64,000 bases of DNA from Candidatus Methylomicrobium oryzae (GCF_016745425.1 NZ_JAERVK010000013.1:15029-79028); one strand, 5' to 3'. Shown: positions 36,401 through 46,088, counted from the first letter of the stretch. The notes: a model not told the origin generated them from the sequence alone. Numbers and translations: made by a program.

Positions 36401-37474
36401 ATGCCTAATGCTATTATCGAAAATATCCTTGATCATGCTCGCTGGGCACCTAGTGGAGATAACACTCAACCTTGGCGTTTCGAAATAATAGATGCTAACC
36501 ACTTTGTTGTCCATGGCCATGATACAAGGGATTATTGTGTTTACGATCTTGAAGGGCATGCCAGTCAGCTTTCTATCGGTATTTTATTGGAAAGTATAGC
36601 GATAGCCGCCAGCGCTTATAATTATAGAGCTGAGTTTCAAATACTCGAAAATAGGCCTGAGAGTCACCCGGCGATTGCGGTTGCATTAACCGAAGACTCA
36701 ACTATTATCCCTGATCCTTTGTTTCCTTTCTTGCCTGTGCGAAGCGTTCAACGACGGAGGCTAAAAACAATCCCGCTGACGGTTGAAGAAAAAGACGCAC
36801 TTGAGAAAGCAGTCGGGGATTATTATGCAGTCCATTGGATAGAAAGCTGGCAAGGGCGATGGCAGGCTGCTCAATTAATGTTCAAAAATGGAAGGTTGCG
36901 TTTAACTTTACCCGAGGCTTTTAGAACCCACAGTTCTATTATCGAGTGGCATGTCCGTTTCAGTCATGACAAAATTCCTGATCAAGCGATAGGGCTAGAC
37001 CCTATTGCAGTAAAAATTATGCAATGGGCTATGAAAAGTTGGGAGCGGGTAACATTTCTTAATACCTATCTGGCGGGAACCATCCTACCCCGTTTGGAAA
37101 TGGATTTATTGCCAGGGATTTTCTGTGCAGCTCATTTTTCCTTAATTGCTGCTAAAAAGCCAGAAAATCTCCAAGATTATCTAAAGGCTGGTCGAGCTCT
37201 TCAGCGTTTTTGGTTAACTGCAACCCGACTTGGGCTGCAATTACAACCCGAAATGACGCCGTTAATTTTTGCGGGATATGTGAGGGAAAAACTGGCTTTT
37301 ACCCAGGTAAGTAAATTGACAATTTATGCCGAACAACTCTCTAAGGTATTTGAAAATTTATTGGGAGGGAAAAAGCCTGAATGTGCGGTATTTTTTGGAA
37401 GAATTGGGCAAGGGGAGGTTGCGACTACGCGTTCTTTGCGGCTGTCTGTAGAACAATTAATAAAGAGCAACTAA
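36401..37474 (+). CDS. Nitroreductase-family flavoprotein
   Basis: A 357-residue nitroreductase-fold protein. The FMN-binding N-terminus ARWAPSGDNTQPWRFEI is canonical, and AGRALQRFWLTATRLGLQLQ near 265 is the second FMN/dimer segment. At 357 residues it is longer than simple nitroreductases (about 190-220). The extra central region (about 120-240) contains TFRTHSSIIEWHVRFS-like sequence of unknown role. Relatives act as dehydrogenases or oxidases in natural-product pathways as well as in true nitroreduction. It is co-directional with the ThiF-like gene and likely in one operon. No strong ribosome-binding site is seen before the ATG. Confidence 0.85.
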   Translation: MPNAIIENILDHARWAPSGDNTQPWRFEIIDANHFVVHGHDTRDYCVYDLEGHASQLSIGILLESIAIAASAYNYRAEFQILENRPESHPAIAVALTEDSTIIPDPLFPFLPVRSVQRRRLKTIPLTVEEKDALEKAVGDYYAVHWIESWQGRWQAAQLMFKNGRLRLTLPEAFRTHSSIIEWHVRFSHDKIPDQAIGLDPIAVKIMQWAMKSWERVTFLNTYLAGTILPRLEMDLLPGIFCAAHFSLIAAKKPENLQDYLKAGRALQRFWLTATRLGLQLQPEMTPLIFAGYVREKLAFTQVSKLTIYAEQLSKVFENLLGGKKPECAVFFGRIGQGEVATTRSLRLSVEQLIKSN

Positions 37475-37499
37475 TAACGCATTTATTTAAATAAAATGC

Positions 37500-38378
37500 C
37501 TATTGTAACAAGTCTGTTTTTAGACCGCCTAAGCGAAAGGTTTCTTTTAAATCCTTGATATCTACCTTATGATGTCCAGGTAATTGGTTTTCGATATTTC
37601 TTAAGGTATTCATTAAGGAATCGGGAATACATTGGCGTCGCGGATTACTTTTAAAGGCTACCATAAAAGGCAGCAGAAACAACTTATAGAAATTCACATG
37701 CGTAGGAAGCTGCTTCTTTGCCTCATTAAAATCCCTGAGTGAAAAAGCGGCATTTAAAGAATAATAGTAATCTAAAGTGAATAATTCGGGTTGGCGGTCG
37801 GCATATTGGTAGGCAAAATAATTGATTGATTTGGCTGATTTTAATCTTGCAAAATCCGCTAAGTAGACGCCTCCACCGGGTTTAAGAATTCGCTTAATGG
37901 CGGAAAATGTTTCTTTTAAGGCGCTTTGATCGGGCAGGTGATGCAGAGCCATCGTAGAAAATACAGCATCGACGCTGTTATCTTCAAATTTTGCTAGCTC
38001 TGCGATATTATCCTTTACCGTTTTCACATTTAACAATTTTTGTTCGTTGATGTAGGCATCCGCCTTATCCAGCATGGGTTGTGACAAGTCAACCCCAATA
38101 AAATTGATTTCTGGGTTAAGTCTGGCGATTAAGCCTAGCTGAGTCGCTGGTCCGCAAGCAAGATCAACTACGGTTTCGCCGGGGTTTATTAAGTCGCAGA
38201 CGTGGGCAGCATGAAATAAATAAACAGGGGCCATAACGCCGTCTTCACGGCCAGCCCTCGTATAAGCCAAAACTTTTTCGGGGTCGTCCATAACCAAATC
38301 AGGCTCGGTAATGCGCTCCACTCTTCCGGAAGAGAAAATTTCTCTTAAAATGACTTTCAAGAAAGGGACGCTCAGCAT
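37500..38378 (-). CDS. Class I SAM-dependent methyltransferase
   Basis: A 292-residue methyltransferase. Motif I is VVDLACGPATQLGLIARL near 100, motif post-I is NFIGVDLSQPMLDKAD, DNSVDAVFSTMALHHLPD corresponds to motif II and LKPGGGVYLADFARL to motif III. The substrate is unknown. It is convergent with the nitroreductase-like gene (26 bases between the stops), so it is not in that operon but may belong to the same locus. A terminator of the upstream PEP-CTERM gene separates the two minus-strand genes. Confidence 0.85.
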   Translation of the reverse strand: MLSVPFLKVILREIFSSGRVERITEPDLVMDDPEKVLAYTRAGREDGVMAPVYLFHAAHVCDLINPGETVVDLACGPATQLGLIARLNPEINFIGVDLSQPMLDKADAYINEQKLLNVKTVKDNIAELAKFEDNSVDAVFSTMALHHLPDQSALKETFSAIKRILKPGGGVYLADFARLKSAKSINYFAYQYADRQPELFTLDYYYSLNAAFSLRDFNEAKKQLPTHVNFYKLFLLPFMVAFKSNPRRQCIPDSLMNTLRNIENQLPGHHKVDIKDLKETFRLGGLKTDLLQ

Positions 38379-38428
38379 AGTTTTCTCTTTAAAAAGTTAC
38401 AAAATAACAGATCTATTAAACTGGAGTC

Positions 38429-38460
38429 AAAAAAAACCGCCCTAGTAAGAGCGGTTTTAA
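38429..38460 (-). terminator. Rho-independent terminator of the PEP-CTERM gene
   Basis: On the minus strand, AAAACCGC pairs with GCGGTTTT around a CTTACTAG-type loop, and eight T residues follow. It lies 30 bases past the stop of the PEP-CTERM gene and upstream of the methyltransferase. Confidence 0.85.
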
Positions 38461-38490
38461 TAGAGTCGAAATTTGTATCACTAATTACGA

Positions 38491-39405
38491 TCAGCTATAC
38501 GCAACTCTTTTACGAAATCCGAATAAGCCTAAACCTAATCCTAGTAGCGCTAAGCTTCCTGGTTCAGGTGCGGCAGCGGTACCAACTCGAAGTTGACCTG
38601 ACTCAGTACCGCAAAAATCTGTGAGATTTAACCCGCATTGGAAAGCAGCTGGGTTGTAGCTAAACGGCGGATTGCCTGCAACATTCGATTGAAAGTCGGT
38701 ATTGCTGAAGGCAAGGGTTGTGCCGAGAGCTAGAGCATTACCAAGAGAGTCCTTGAAAGCGCCAAATGGATTAGCGGCCAACGAGAAAAGAGCCCTGTCT
38801 CCTCCATTGCCAAGAAATGCATTAAATACACCTCCATAATTGTTGTCACCAACATCACTTGCTACGTTGAACGATGCAACCAGAGTACCGTCGGTTACAT
38901 TAGGGCTGGCGGCACCATTTGCAGCTTGACCTGTCCCATCAGCGATATTATCTAAATAGAAATTTAAGACGCCTGATGTGTGATCAAAGTTTGTATTTCC
39001 AGCAGCATCGACATTAGTGGTAAATACACCGTTGATATTGAAAGTAAATGTTAGTTCCCATCCATTTGCCGTAAAGAATGAAGTGGGGGAATTAAATAAT
39101 ATTGGCGATATGACAGTGTCAGCGGCATTGTTGAAACTCTGGACAGTTCCATTGGCCTGTACATTAAAAGTGTCTCCGGCATCCAGTGCGCCCGTAGTAC
39201 CTCCGGTTGTATCAATAGTCGTATGAAAAACGTTGTTAATAACCAAATGATCAACATTGGTTACAACACCGTTTACAGCGGTAATTCCCTCAGCAGCAAC
39301 AGTGGTCGCATCAAATTGCCAGTCGTTAAGTACAACAACTCCCGCGTTGGCGGTTGTCACCATTCCAGTGCTTAGCGCTAGGATTGCAAAAAACTTAGGT
39401 TTCAT
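38491..39405 (-). CDS. PEP-CTERM sorting-domain exported protein
   Basis: A 304-residue protein with a signal peptide (MKPKFFAILALSTGMVTTAN) and a C-terminal sorting signal: PEPGSLALLGLGLGLFGF as the PEP motif plus TM helix, then a basic end RKRVAYS. It is therefore a substrate for an exosortase (XrtA type). The mature part is rich in Asn, Gly, Asp and Thr with few charged residues, resembling other PEP-CTERM surface proteins. A single pair of cysteines (QCGLNLTDFCG) is near the C-terminus. I chose the ATG at 39405 because GGAGATATA precedes it. The open frame extends 17 codons further upstream, without a signal peptide. It is monocistronic, with its own terminator. Confidence 0.9.
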   Translation of the reverse strand: MKPKFFAILALSTGMVTTANAGVVVLNDWQFDATTVAAEGITAVNGVVTNVDHLVINNVFHTTIDTTGGTTGALDAGDTFNVQANGTVQSFNNAADTVISPILFNSPTSFFTANGWELTFTFNINGVFTTNVDAAGNTNFDHTSGVLNFYLDNIADGTGQAANGAASPNVTDGTLVASFNVASDVGDNNYGGVFNAFLGNGGDRALFSLAANPFGAFKDSLGNALALGTTLAFSNTDFQSNVAGNPPFSYNPAAFQCGLNLTDFCGTESGQLRVGTAAAPEPGSLALLGLGLGLFGFRKRVAYS

Positions 39406-39782
39406 AGTTATATCTCCTAAAATATAAATACAGTTTTGTAAAGTCAGATAGCACAATCTTTTATAGCAATTATTAGGCCGAATTTTAATTAATCAAAAGA
39501 ATCATTAGGTTATCCCTCGATGATCAAAGTCGTACAGTTCTGTTCCATTAAACTGTAAAATATTATGACAGGAGGTATAGTAAGGTCTGAAGTTCGTAAG
39601 GCCGTTGCGCCGTTAGTTCTACTTTGCGGTTTTTTCAAGATCGTTGCGGATGTCTTTTGATCAGCGCTCAGCGAGCGCGGATTTGCTTGAGTTGATCCTC
39701 GAAGTCGTTCTTGTAAATGAGACCCTCCCTCGTCAGATCGCGTCCCAATTCACACACGCCCTATATGCCAATAGTGTTCAGC
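39406..39782. other. Promoter region of PEP-CTERM gene and non-coding debris
   Basis: The first 100 bases upstream of the PEP-CTERM start are AT-rich and should hold its promoter. No sigma-54 GG/GC pair was found by eye. The remainder, toward the IS4-type remnant, shows no gene. Confidence 0.4.
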
Positions 39783-40350
39783 TCACTTTTTGCCCGAATC
39801 AGGAGATGGCCGCATTCGTTCCAAATAGGCGAGCAATTCCGCTTCGGTTGCTCAGCCGTTCAGGTAATGGCAAACTATTTCATAGGTGGCCTTATTCGGC
39901 GCGCGGCCGATCCAAAGGTTGAGCAGCAGGCTGGCGATGAGGGCGCTATAGATCTGAAAGGTCACGTCACTGGCATTCTGGCAGAGCAGATGTCGACAGC
40001 CTAGTATACACACTTCAACCAGCGGAAGAACAATTCCACAGCCCAACGGTAACGGTAGGCCACGGCAATCAACTCGGCCGCCAAATCCAGGCGGTTGGTG
40101 ACCAGCATCAGCCTCGCTTCGGTATCGTCGGTGCGGCGTTTTCCGGTCGCGACCTCAACGAGGCGGAACGGATGTGACAACAAGCGGAAACGGTGCAGCG
40201 TTCCCAGGCGGCGCAATTCCACATCCCGTACATGTCCGCCGCCCGGTCGGTCGCCATCAGCGGGTGCTCCCGAAAGGCTTCATACGCCACATTGTCTGAA
40301 CCGAAGGTATCCTGAATTTTGTGTAAACGGCGGCGGTTCCCCGCTCATTA
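39783..40350 (-). pseudogene. 3' part of an IS4-family transposase, frameshifted
   Basis: Read on the minus strand in pieces: RRRLHKIQDTFGSDNVAYEA and FREHPLMATDRAADMYG, then (shifted) LGTLHRFRLLSHPFRLVEVA and DTEARLMLVTNRLDLAAELI, AYRYRWAVELFFRWLKCV (the YREK-like Y..RW.VE.FFRWLK signature of IS4), then LGCRHLLCQNASDVTFQIYS, ALIASLLLNLW and TEAELLAYLERMRP. At least three breaks occur. It is inactive. Confidence 0.75.
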
Positions 40351-40664
40351 AATTTGCAGTTATATCTTCCGATCTGACGATCCATCTAATCACAGAGCCC
40401 CTTTTTTTGTTGTAAAATTTTCTGACTCTCAACTGTTTGCCCCACAATTTTTGGCGGAGAAATAGCTAAATGAGTAGTGGTCTTGAGTTTGTGTATTGCA
40501 AAGCGTGTACTAGGAATGCCGTCAAGCGAACCGCCAATCAATAAATCTCATCCGGCGGAACCGCTGGCGCGTTCCGCCTTACGGGTTTGCCGCTGGCTAC
40601 GGCTGAAAAATTATTGCTTGATTTTTCACAAGTTACTTCCTAATCTTCCGGTTTAAAATGAATT
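40351..40664. other. Intergenic region with a GGCGGAAC inverted repeat
   Basis: GGCGGAAC at 40554-40561 is mirrored by GTTCCGCC at 40571-40578 around CGCTGGCGC, a common intergenic stem-loop in proteobacterial genomes. Otherwise no gene is recognised. Confidence 0.5.
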
Positions 40665-41100
40665 TCAAAGAGTAAGTGCAATCATTGGTTTTGACTGTAA
40701 TCCGATTGCTGAGTATAGATGTGCCGTTGGCCGGTTTGAATTGCGATTATTTAATATTGATCTCAACGCTATCGCCGGGTTTTCGGGTTTTATGGCATTC
40801 GCAAAATTAAACTGGTAGTTACTGAAGCGAAGTTGATAAGCGTCGATTAATTGACTTTCTTTATTGTTGTGATGGTAGTGCTTTATTTCAGCTTCAATCA
40901 GCGATTCCAGTTGAAAGTCCAAGACAATCGGGCCGGCAAAAAGAATTGTTTTCGATGAGCGGCTATTTCACTGGTTCGTGGAACAAATTGAAATCCTCGG
41001 TTGCATTGCGGGTAATATCGATATGAATCTGGTTAAATACAAAAAAATGCTGCCGGTCTTCATATCGCTTAATCTCCCGAATCCAAAGTTTGCTAATCTA
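40665..41100 (-). pseudogene. Decayed gene, possibly hotdog-fold dehydratase-like
   Basis: On the minus strand one frame reads YEDRQHFFVFNQIHIDITRN then ATEDFNLFHEPVK and stops. After a break another frame reads AGPIVLDFQLESLIEAEIKH and YQLRFSNYQFNFANAIKPEN to a stop at 40665. The order (a Phe-rich strand, TEDFNLFH, GPIVLxFQLESLIE) looks like a MaoC/hotdog protein of the kind sometimes found near PEP-CTERM acyltransferase genes. This rests on memory only. At least one frameshift or stop interrupts it. Confidence 0.35.
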
Positions 41101-41175
41101 TTCTGTCGACTGTCTTAATGCTCTAAAATAATATTTCAAAGAAAATACCAGATGAAAGCTAATTAAGATTGACTC

Positions 41176-43479
41176 ATGCTAAACAAATCCTCTGTTTTTA
41201 TGTTAGCTAGCTTTGTCAGCCGCCGCCGGTGGTGGATAATCTCGTTAACGCTGTTCATTATTTTTTCTTCATCTGCAGGAATTAAAAATCTTAATTTCAA
41301 TAATGATTATCGCGCTTACTTTAGTCAGGAAAACCCGCAATTGCAGGCTTTCGAGGCGATACAAAAAACTTATAATAAAAGCGATAACATTCTTTTTATT
41401 CTAAAACCCGCTGGAGGAAATGTTTTCGATCCGATGGTCTTGCAGGCCATTTACCAATTGACCACAAAAGCCTGGCAACTTCCTTTTTCAAGCCGGGTCG
41501 ATTCGCTTACCAATTTCCAGCATACCGTTGCCGATGGGGATGAGTTGCTGGTTGCCGATCTGGTTCATGATCCTGCTTCTTTGACCCAAGAGCAAATACG
41601 ATCCATTAAACAGGTCGCATTAAATGAGCCGATGTTGGTGGACCGGGTGATTTCAAAATCCGGCCACGTCTCGGGCGTTAATGTCACGGTGCAATTGCCT
41701 GAAAAGAACCTCAAGGAAACCGTTGAAGTGGTCAATCAAGCCCGGCAATTGGCGTGGGATATTGAGGGGGCTTATCCCGAAATAAAAGTTTATCTTTCGG
41801 GCGTCGTGATGATGAGTAACGCTTTCGTCGAGTCTGCCTTGAACGATAGCAAAACTTTGATTCCGGTCATGTATGCTATTGTTCTTGCAGTGGCCTTGCT
41901 TAGTTTGCGTTCATTTTCCGCCGTTTTTGGCGTCGTTCTATTGATTCTCTTTTCGATTACGGCGGCGTTAGGAGTATTCAGCTGGTTTGGCGGGGTACTG
42001 ACCGGTACGTCTGCCGTGTCGCCCACTATCATTTTGACCATTGCCGTTGCCGATAGCATCCACTTATTGGCAAATATGCTGCATTACATGCGAATCGGCT
42101 ATAGAAAAAGGAAGGCGATCCGTAGGAGTTTAAGAGCGAATTTTCAACCCATTTTGTTGACCAATTTGACCACCATGGTGGGTTTTATCACCATGAATTT
42201 CAGCGATGCGCCGCCGCTTCGGGATTTGGGAAATATTTCCGCGCTGGGGGTTGCCTTTGCCTGCATGTTGACTATTTTTTTTTTACCGGCCCTCATGAGT
42301 GTTTTGCCGGTCAAAGTCAAAGTCAAACTCAAATCGAAAGACGAGCAGAACCTCTCGAATCTGAACCGTTTGTCTTTATTCGTCATTCGCCATCGCAAGG
42401 TTTTGCTGACGGCAAACGCACTGATAGCGATTTTTGTAACCAGCTTTGCCTCCATGAATGAACTGAACGACGATTTCGTGAAATATTTTGATGAAACGGT
42501 TGACTTTAGAAGAGCGACGGACTTTCTCAATGAAAATATGGGAGGGATCGACTCGATTGAATTTTCGATACATGCCGGAGAAGAGGGCGGTATTAATGAG
42601 CCGGATTTTTTGCAAAAACTTGAACGTTTTTCGCTCTGGCTAAAACAGCAGCCGGAAGTGAAAAATGTAAATATCATTACCGATATTTTCAAACGGCTGA
42701 ACAAGAACATGCATGGTGACGATCCGGCCTGGTACAAATTACCGGATCAGCGGGACCTGGCGGCGCAATACTTATTGACGTATGAGATGTCTTTGCCTTA
42801 TGGGTTGGATCTGAACAATCAGATTAATGTGGATAAATCGGCTACCCGGGTGATTGTGACTCTGGGAAAACTCAATTCCAATCAGATATTGGCGGTTGAA
42901 TCGCGGTTCAATGAGTGGCTGCGGCAAAATATGCCGGAGGCAAAAACCGAAGCGGCCAGTACGAGTTTGATGTTTGCCCATATCGGAAAACGAAACAGCG
43001 AAAATATGATTTTGGGGTCTTCGTTTGAATTGGGAGTCATATCTTTTATACTGATCGTAGCCTTTCGTTCATTGAGGCTGGGGCTGATTAGCTTGATTCC
43101 TAATCTGGTGCCGATGGGTGTCGCTTTTGGAATTTGGGGACTCATAGATGGCCAGATCAGCTTGGGCATATCAGTAGTGGCGAGCATTACTTTCGGCATC
43201 GTTGTTGACGATACTGTCCATTTTATTAGCAAATATCGCCGTGCCCGAGTGGAATTGAGGAAGCCCAGTCCGGTTGCCGTTTACTATGCCTCTTCCTCTG
43301 CGGGGGAAGCGCTGTGGATCACGACGATGATATTGGTCAGCGGCTTTATCGTGCTGAGTTTTTCGCATTTTACGGTGAACTCTGGCATGGGATTGTTGAG
43401 TGCCATTACGATTTCAATCGGGCTGTTCATGGACATGTTATTTTTGCCGCCCTTGTTAATGCTGTTGGATAAAAAATGA
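41176..43479 (+). CDS. RND/MMPL-family transporter
   Basis: A 767-residue membrane protein. The N-terminal TM (RWWIISLTLFIIFSSSAGI) is followed by a large periplasmic loop (about 40-220), a block of five TM helices (about 225-395) and a second copy of this plan in the C-terminal half, which is the RND duplication. NDYRAYFSQENPQLQAFEAI is the typical start of the first loop in MMPL-type lipid or hydrophobe exporters. It overlaps the following LolA-like gene by four bases, and this pair is a known conserved arrangement. The cargo is not readable from sequence. Given the locus, a lipid or N-acyl amino acid is possible but unproven. Confidence 0.88.
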   Translation: MLNKSSVFMLASFVSRRRWWIISLTLFIIFSSSAGIKNLNFNNDYRAYFSQENPQLQAFEAIQKTYNKSDNILFILKPAGGNVFDPMVLQAIYQLTTKAWQLPFSSRVDSLTNFQHTVADGDELLVADLVHDPASLTQEQIRSIKQVALNEPMLVDRVISKSGHVSGVNVTVQLPEKNLKETVEVVNQARQLAWDIEGAYPEIKVYLSGVVMMSNAFVESALNDSKTLIPVMYAIVLAVALLSLRSFSAVFGVVLLILFSITAALGVFSWFGGVLTGTSAVSPTIILTIAVADSIHLLANMLHYMRIGYRKRKAIRRSLRANFQPILLTNLTTMVGFITMNFSDAPPLRDLGNISALGVAFACMLTIFFLPALMSVLPVKVKVKLKSKDEQNLSNLNRLSLFVIRHRKVLLTANALIAIFVTSFASMNELNDDFVKYFDETVDFRRATDFLNENMGGIDSIEFSIHAGEEGGINEPDFLQKLERFSLWLKQQPEVKNVNIITDIFKRLNKNMHGDDPAWYKLPDQRDLAAQYLLTYEMSLPYGLDLNNQINVDKSATRVIVTLGKLNSNQILAVESRFNEWLRQNMPEAKTEAASTSLMFAHIGKRNSENMILGSSFELGVISFILIVAFRSLRLGLISLIPNLVPMGVAFGIWGLIDGQISLGISVVASITFGIVVDDTVHFISKYRRARVELRKPSPVAVYYASSSAGEALWITTMILVSGFIVLSFSHFTVNSGMGLLSAITISIGLFMDMLFLPPLLMLLDKK

Positions 43480-44258
43480 AAACTTTATTATTGACTTTAA
43501 TCATTAGCTTCTGGGCGTATCCCTGCTTTGCCGGCACCGATGAAGAGAAGGGGTTGCAGATTATGCAGGAGGTGGATCGCCGTGATGCAGGTTTTGGCAA
43601 TAGCAGGGCGGATGTCAAAATGATCCTGAAAAGCAGCAGCAGCGGAGAAGAAACATTGCGCTTGCTGAGAATGGACACGCTTGAGGTTGCGGGTGACGGT
43701 AATAAAGGCCTCAGTATTTTCGATAGCCCGCGCGATGTAAAAGGTACAGCTTTTTTAAGTTTCACCCATGCACTCGAGCCCGATGAACAATGGCTTTATC
43801 TGCCGGCTTTGAAACGAGTGAAGCGGATCTCGTCGAGCAACAAGTCGGGGCCTTTCGTGGGCAGCGAATTTGCATTCGAAGATTTGACCTCGTTTGAGGT
43901 GCCTAAGTACAAATACAAGTATCTGCGCGACGAAAAAGTGAATGATCAGGATTGTTTTGTAATTGAGCTGTACCCCCAGTATGAGGAATCCGGTTATACG
44001 CGGCAGATTTCGTGGATCGATAAGGAGCGCTATATTCCGCTAAAGGTAGAATATTACGATCGGAAAGATGCACTGTTAAAAACGCTGGAATTCAAAGGCT
44101 ACCGGCAATATCTGAATCAATATTGGCGGGCCGACGAAATGTTGATGACGAATCATCAAACCGGCAAAAGCACTACGCTGCTTTCGGAAAACTTTAAATT
44201 CCGCACCGGATTGACGGTCCGCGATTTCGATCAGAATACCCTGCAGCGGGCAAGGTGA
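43476..44258 (+). CDS. Outer-membrane lipoprotein-sorting protein (LolA-like)
   Basis: A 260-residue periplasmic protein with a signal peptide (MKTLLLTLIISFWAYPCFAG). The mature part has the features of the LolA-like PF17131 family: GLQIMQEVDRRDAGFGNSRA, DEQWLYLPALKRVKRISSSN, GPFVGSEFAFEDLTSFEV and YIPLKVEYYDRKDALLKTLE. Such proteins are expected to bind hydrophobic molecules in a beta-sheet half-barrel and pass them from the RND partner toward the outer membrane. The start overlaps the transporter's stop by four bases, so both are translated as a unit. Confidence 0.88.
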   Translation: MKTLLLTLIISFWAYPCFAGTDEEKGLQIMQEVDRRDAGFGNSRADVKMILKSSSSGEETLRLLRMDTLEVAGDGNKGLSIFDSPRDVKGTAFLSFTHALEPDEQWLYLPALKRVKRISSSNKSGPFVGSEFAFEDLTSFEVPKYKYKYLRDEKVNDQDCFVIELYPQYEESGYTRQISWIDKERYIPLKVEYYDRKDALLKTLEFKGYRQYLNQYWRADEMLMTNHQTGKSTTLLSENFKFRTGLTVRDFDQNTLQRAR

Positions 44259-44586
44259 TTCTTGAGTTTTCCAATATAAGCTTTCCGTAAGGGGAGCGTT
44301 ATTATCCGGCCATAGGCTGAGGTTAACCGGTTTATTCAATACTGCGGGATGTATTCCTTGTTGGCTCTAAGAAGTTTATACGCGCGGAAATTAGCGTGGT
44401 TCGTGCAGAATGCTTGATTGCTGAAAATATTGATCGGGATTGCCGTTTTGGTTGATGTTACATAATCCGGCATTTATCAAATTAGTCGGTCTTGCCGTGA
44501 AGTAATGATGAGGTTTAGCTCTGGTCGTCATGCATGATCTGCCGGTGGCGATAAGTGTTTGGCGTAGCGACTGATGGATATGCCGG
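44259..44586. other. Intergenic region between convergent genes
   Basis: It lies between the LolA-like gene and the barrel-protein gene, whose stops face each other. No gene and no strong terminator were recognised. Confidence 0.4.
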
Positions 44587-45849
44587 TTAAAAGTAGTAGC
44601 TCAATTCGGTCCTGATGGAGTCGTCCTTTTGTAAAAAATAAGCCGGATTATTGAAGTAGGCGTTATTATACAAGCGCACTTCCAGTTCTATTTTAAAGTT
44701 CTCGCCTAGGCGCCGGCTGGCTTCCAGGTTGTAGATTTTCTCTCCAGTTGTTCTGTCAAAGGTAATGCCTGCCAAAATTTCCGTGCTTTGCTCGTCATTA
44801 AATCCGAGACGAACGGCGGCGAGAAAGTCATCCTGTAGAATGACTAATTGATTGGGTTGATTCAGGGTGTGAATGGTGCGTTGACCACGGCTGTCATACA
44901 TGTATTCGGCAATCAGGCCGACATCCACGGATGTTTCCAAAATTCCGTAAAATGTGTATTCCACGCCGCCGGTTCCGGCATAATAGGTTTTCCCTTGGCC
45001 TGAACGCACAATCGATTCGAGCTTCCAGAGCCAACTTCCTTTTGTGACCTGCACATCCAGGCCGGTCTGGAAAATCGATTCATAGTAGGGCGTCAAGTGC
45101 AATTTTCCGGATTGATCTAATGTGGGCAGAAACGAAGGATCGCGGTTGGTGCCGTAAAACTGCGATAATCCCCAGTCCCAGTCGCCGATCGCTTTGGACC
45201 AGCGGACGGCATAAGCCATTTGCCTCTCAGCTCCTTTTTTTTCGTACAGGGAATCATGCACATCCAGGGCCGGATTGAAACGGAAGCGCCCTTGCGGTCC
45301 GGAGAACGTTCTTTCCCTGAAACCCGGTAATACAAAGAGATCCAGCGTTCCCCAATCCCGAATCAGCGCCAGATTGACCATTGGCTGTCCCAGCTTGTCT
45401 TCCCCGTCTATGTTTTCGACTAAATCCGACTGATTTACAATGTCGACCAAGTGCTGGGATTCGGTAACACCCCAGAATACCTTACGGAATCCTACGCGCA
45501 ATTCCCAAGTATCCGCGGCTTTGAGCCAGGTAAGTTCGCGAATGTCGAAGTGGGTTCGTCGGTTGTCATACTGCGATAGACGGTAAAACGGTACGAAAGC
45601 GAAGCTTTGCCGGCCGTTGTCCCATTCATGCACTAACTGCGGTTGGACAACACCGGAGAGATAGTGATTATGTTGCTGGTTATCGATTCCTTCGTGAAAG
45701 AAACCGAGGCTTTCCATACCAGCATAACCGGATAGTTCCCAGGCAGGCACTTCATGACTTTGCAATAAAAAAATGACGCCGAGAATAATTTCGGCATTCA
45801 TGACTTTATTAAACGAAAGTTTTAATAAACGAAATGCAATGCTCAACAT
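44587..45849 (-). CDS. Outer-membrane beta-barrel protein
   Basis: A protein of up to 420 residues. The N-terminus has a hydrophobic signal-like segment (AEIILGVIFLLQS), and the second Met (45801) would give a cleaner signal peptide than the first. The rest alternates aromatic and polar residues in strand patterns (RQSFAFVPFYRLSQYDNRRT, ELRVGFRKVFWGVTESQHLV, FKIELEVRLYNNAYF) and ends in a terminal aromatic strand, TELSYYF, with a C-terminal Phe, as in outer-membrane proteins. Similar barrels accompany MMPL/LolA-like pairs in other genomes, so it may complete that export route. It is convergent with those genes here. Confidence 0.75.
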   Translation of the reverse strand: MLSIAFRLLKLSFNKVMNAEIILGVIFLLQSHEVPAWELSGYAGMESLGFFHEGIDNQQHNHYLSGVVQPQLVHEWDNGRQSFAFVPFYRLSQYDNRRTHFDIRELTWLKAADTWELRVGFRKVFWGVTESQHLVDIVNQSDLVENIDGEDKLGQPMVNLALIRDWGTLDLFVLPGFRERTFSGPQGRFRFNPALDVHDSLYEKKGAERQMAYAVRWSKAIGDWDWGLSQFYGTNRDPSFLPTLDQSGKLHLTPYYESIFQTGLDVQVTKGSWLWKLESIVRSGQGKTYYAGTGGVEYTFYGILETSVDVGLIAEYMYDSRGQRTIHTLNQPNQLVILQDDFLAAVRLGFNDEQSTEILAGITFDRTTGEKIYNLEASRRLGENFKIELEVRLYNNAYFNNPAYFLQKDDSIRTELSYYF

Positions 45850-46088
45850 TGAATAATGGCAAAATTTTATAGGTCAAAAATTATCCCGCCCTGGATTTGA
45901 TTTAGTATATTAAATTAGTTTAGTATAGCATTAATTTTTCTAAAAAAATTTGTAAGTCCAGAGGGATTTCGGCATTTTAATGCTGAGCCTTTTGGAACCT
46001 CGTCGTTATCCATAAATTGGTAATGTCTGCTAAAAATGGTCCCTCTGGATGGGGTCACGGCTGCATAGAAAAGAGAGGCAGAGAGGTT

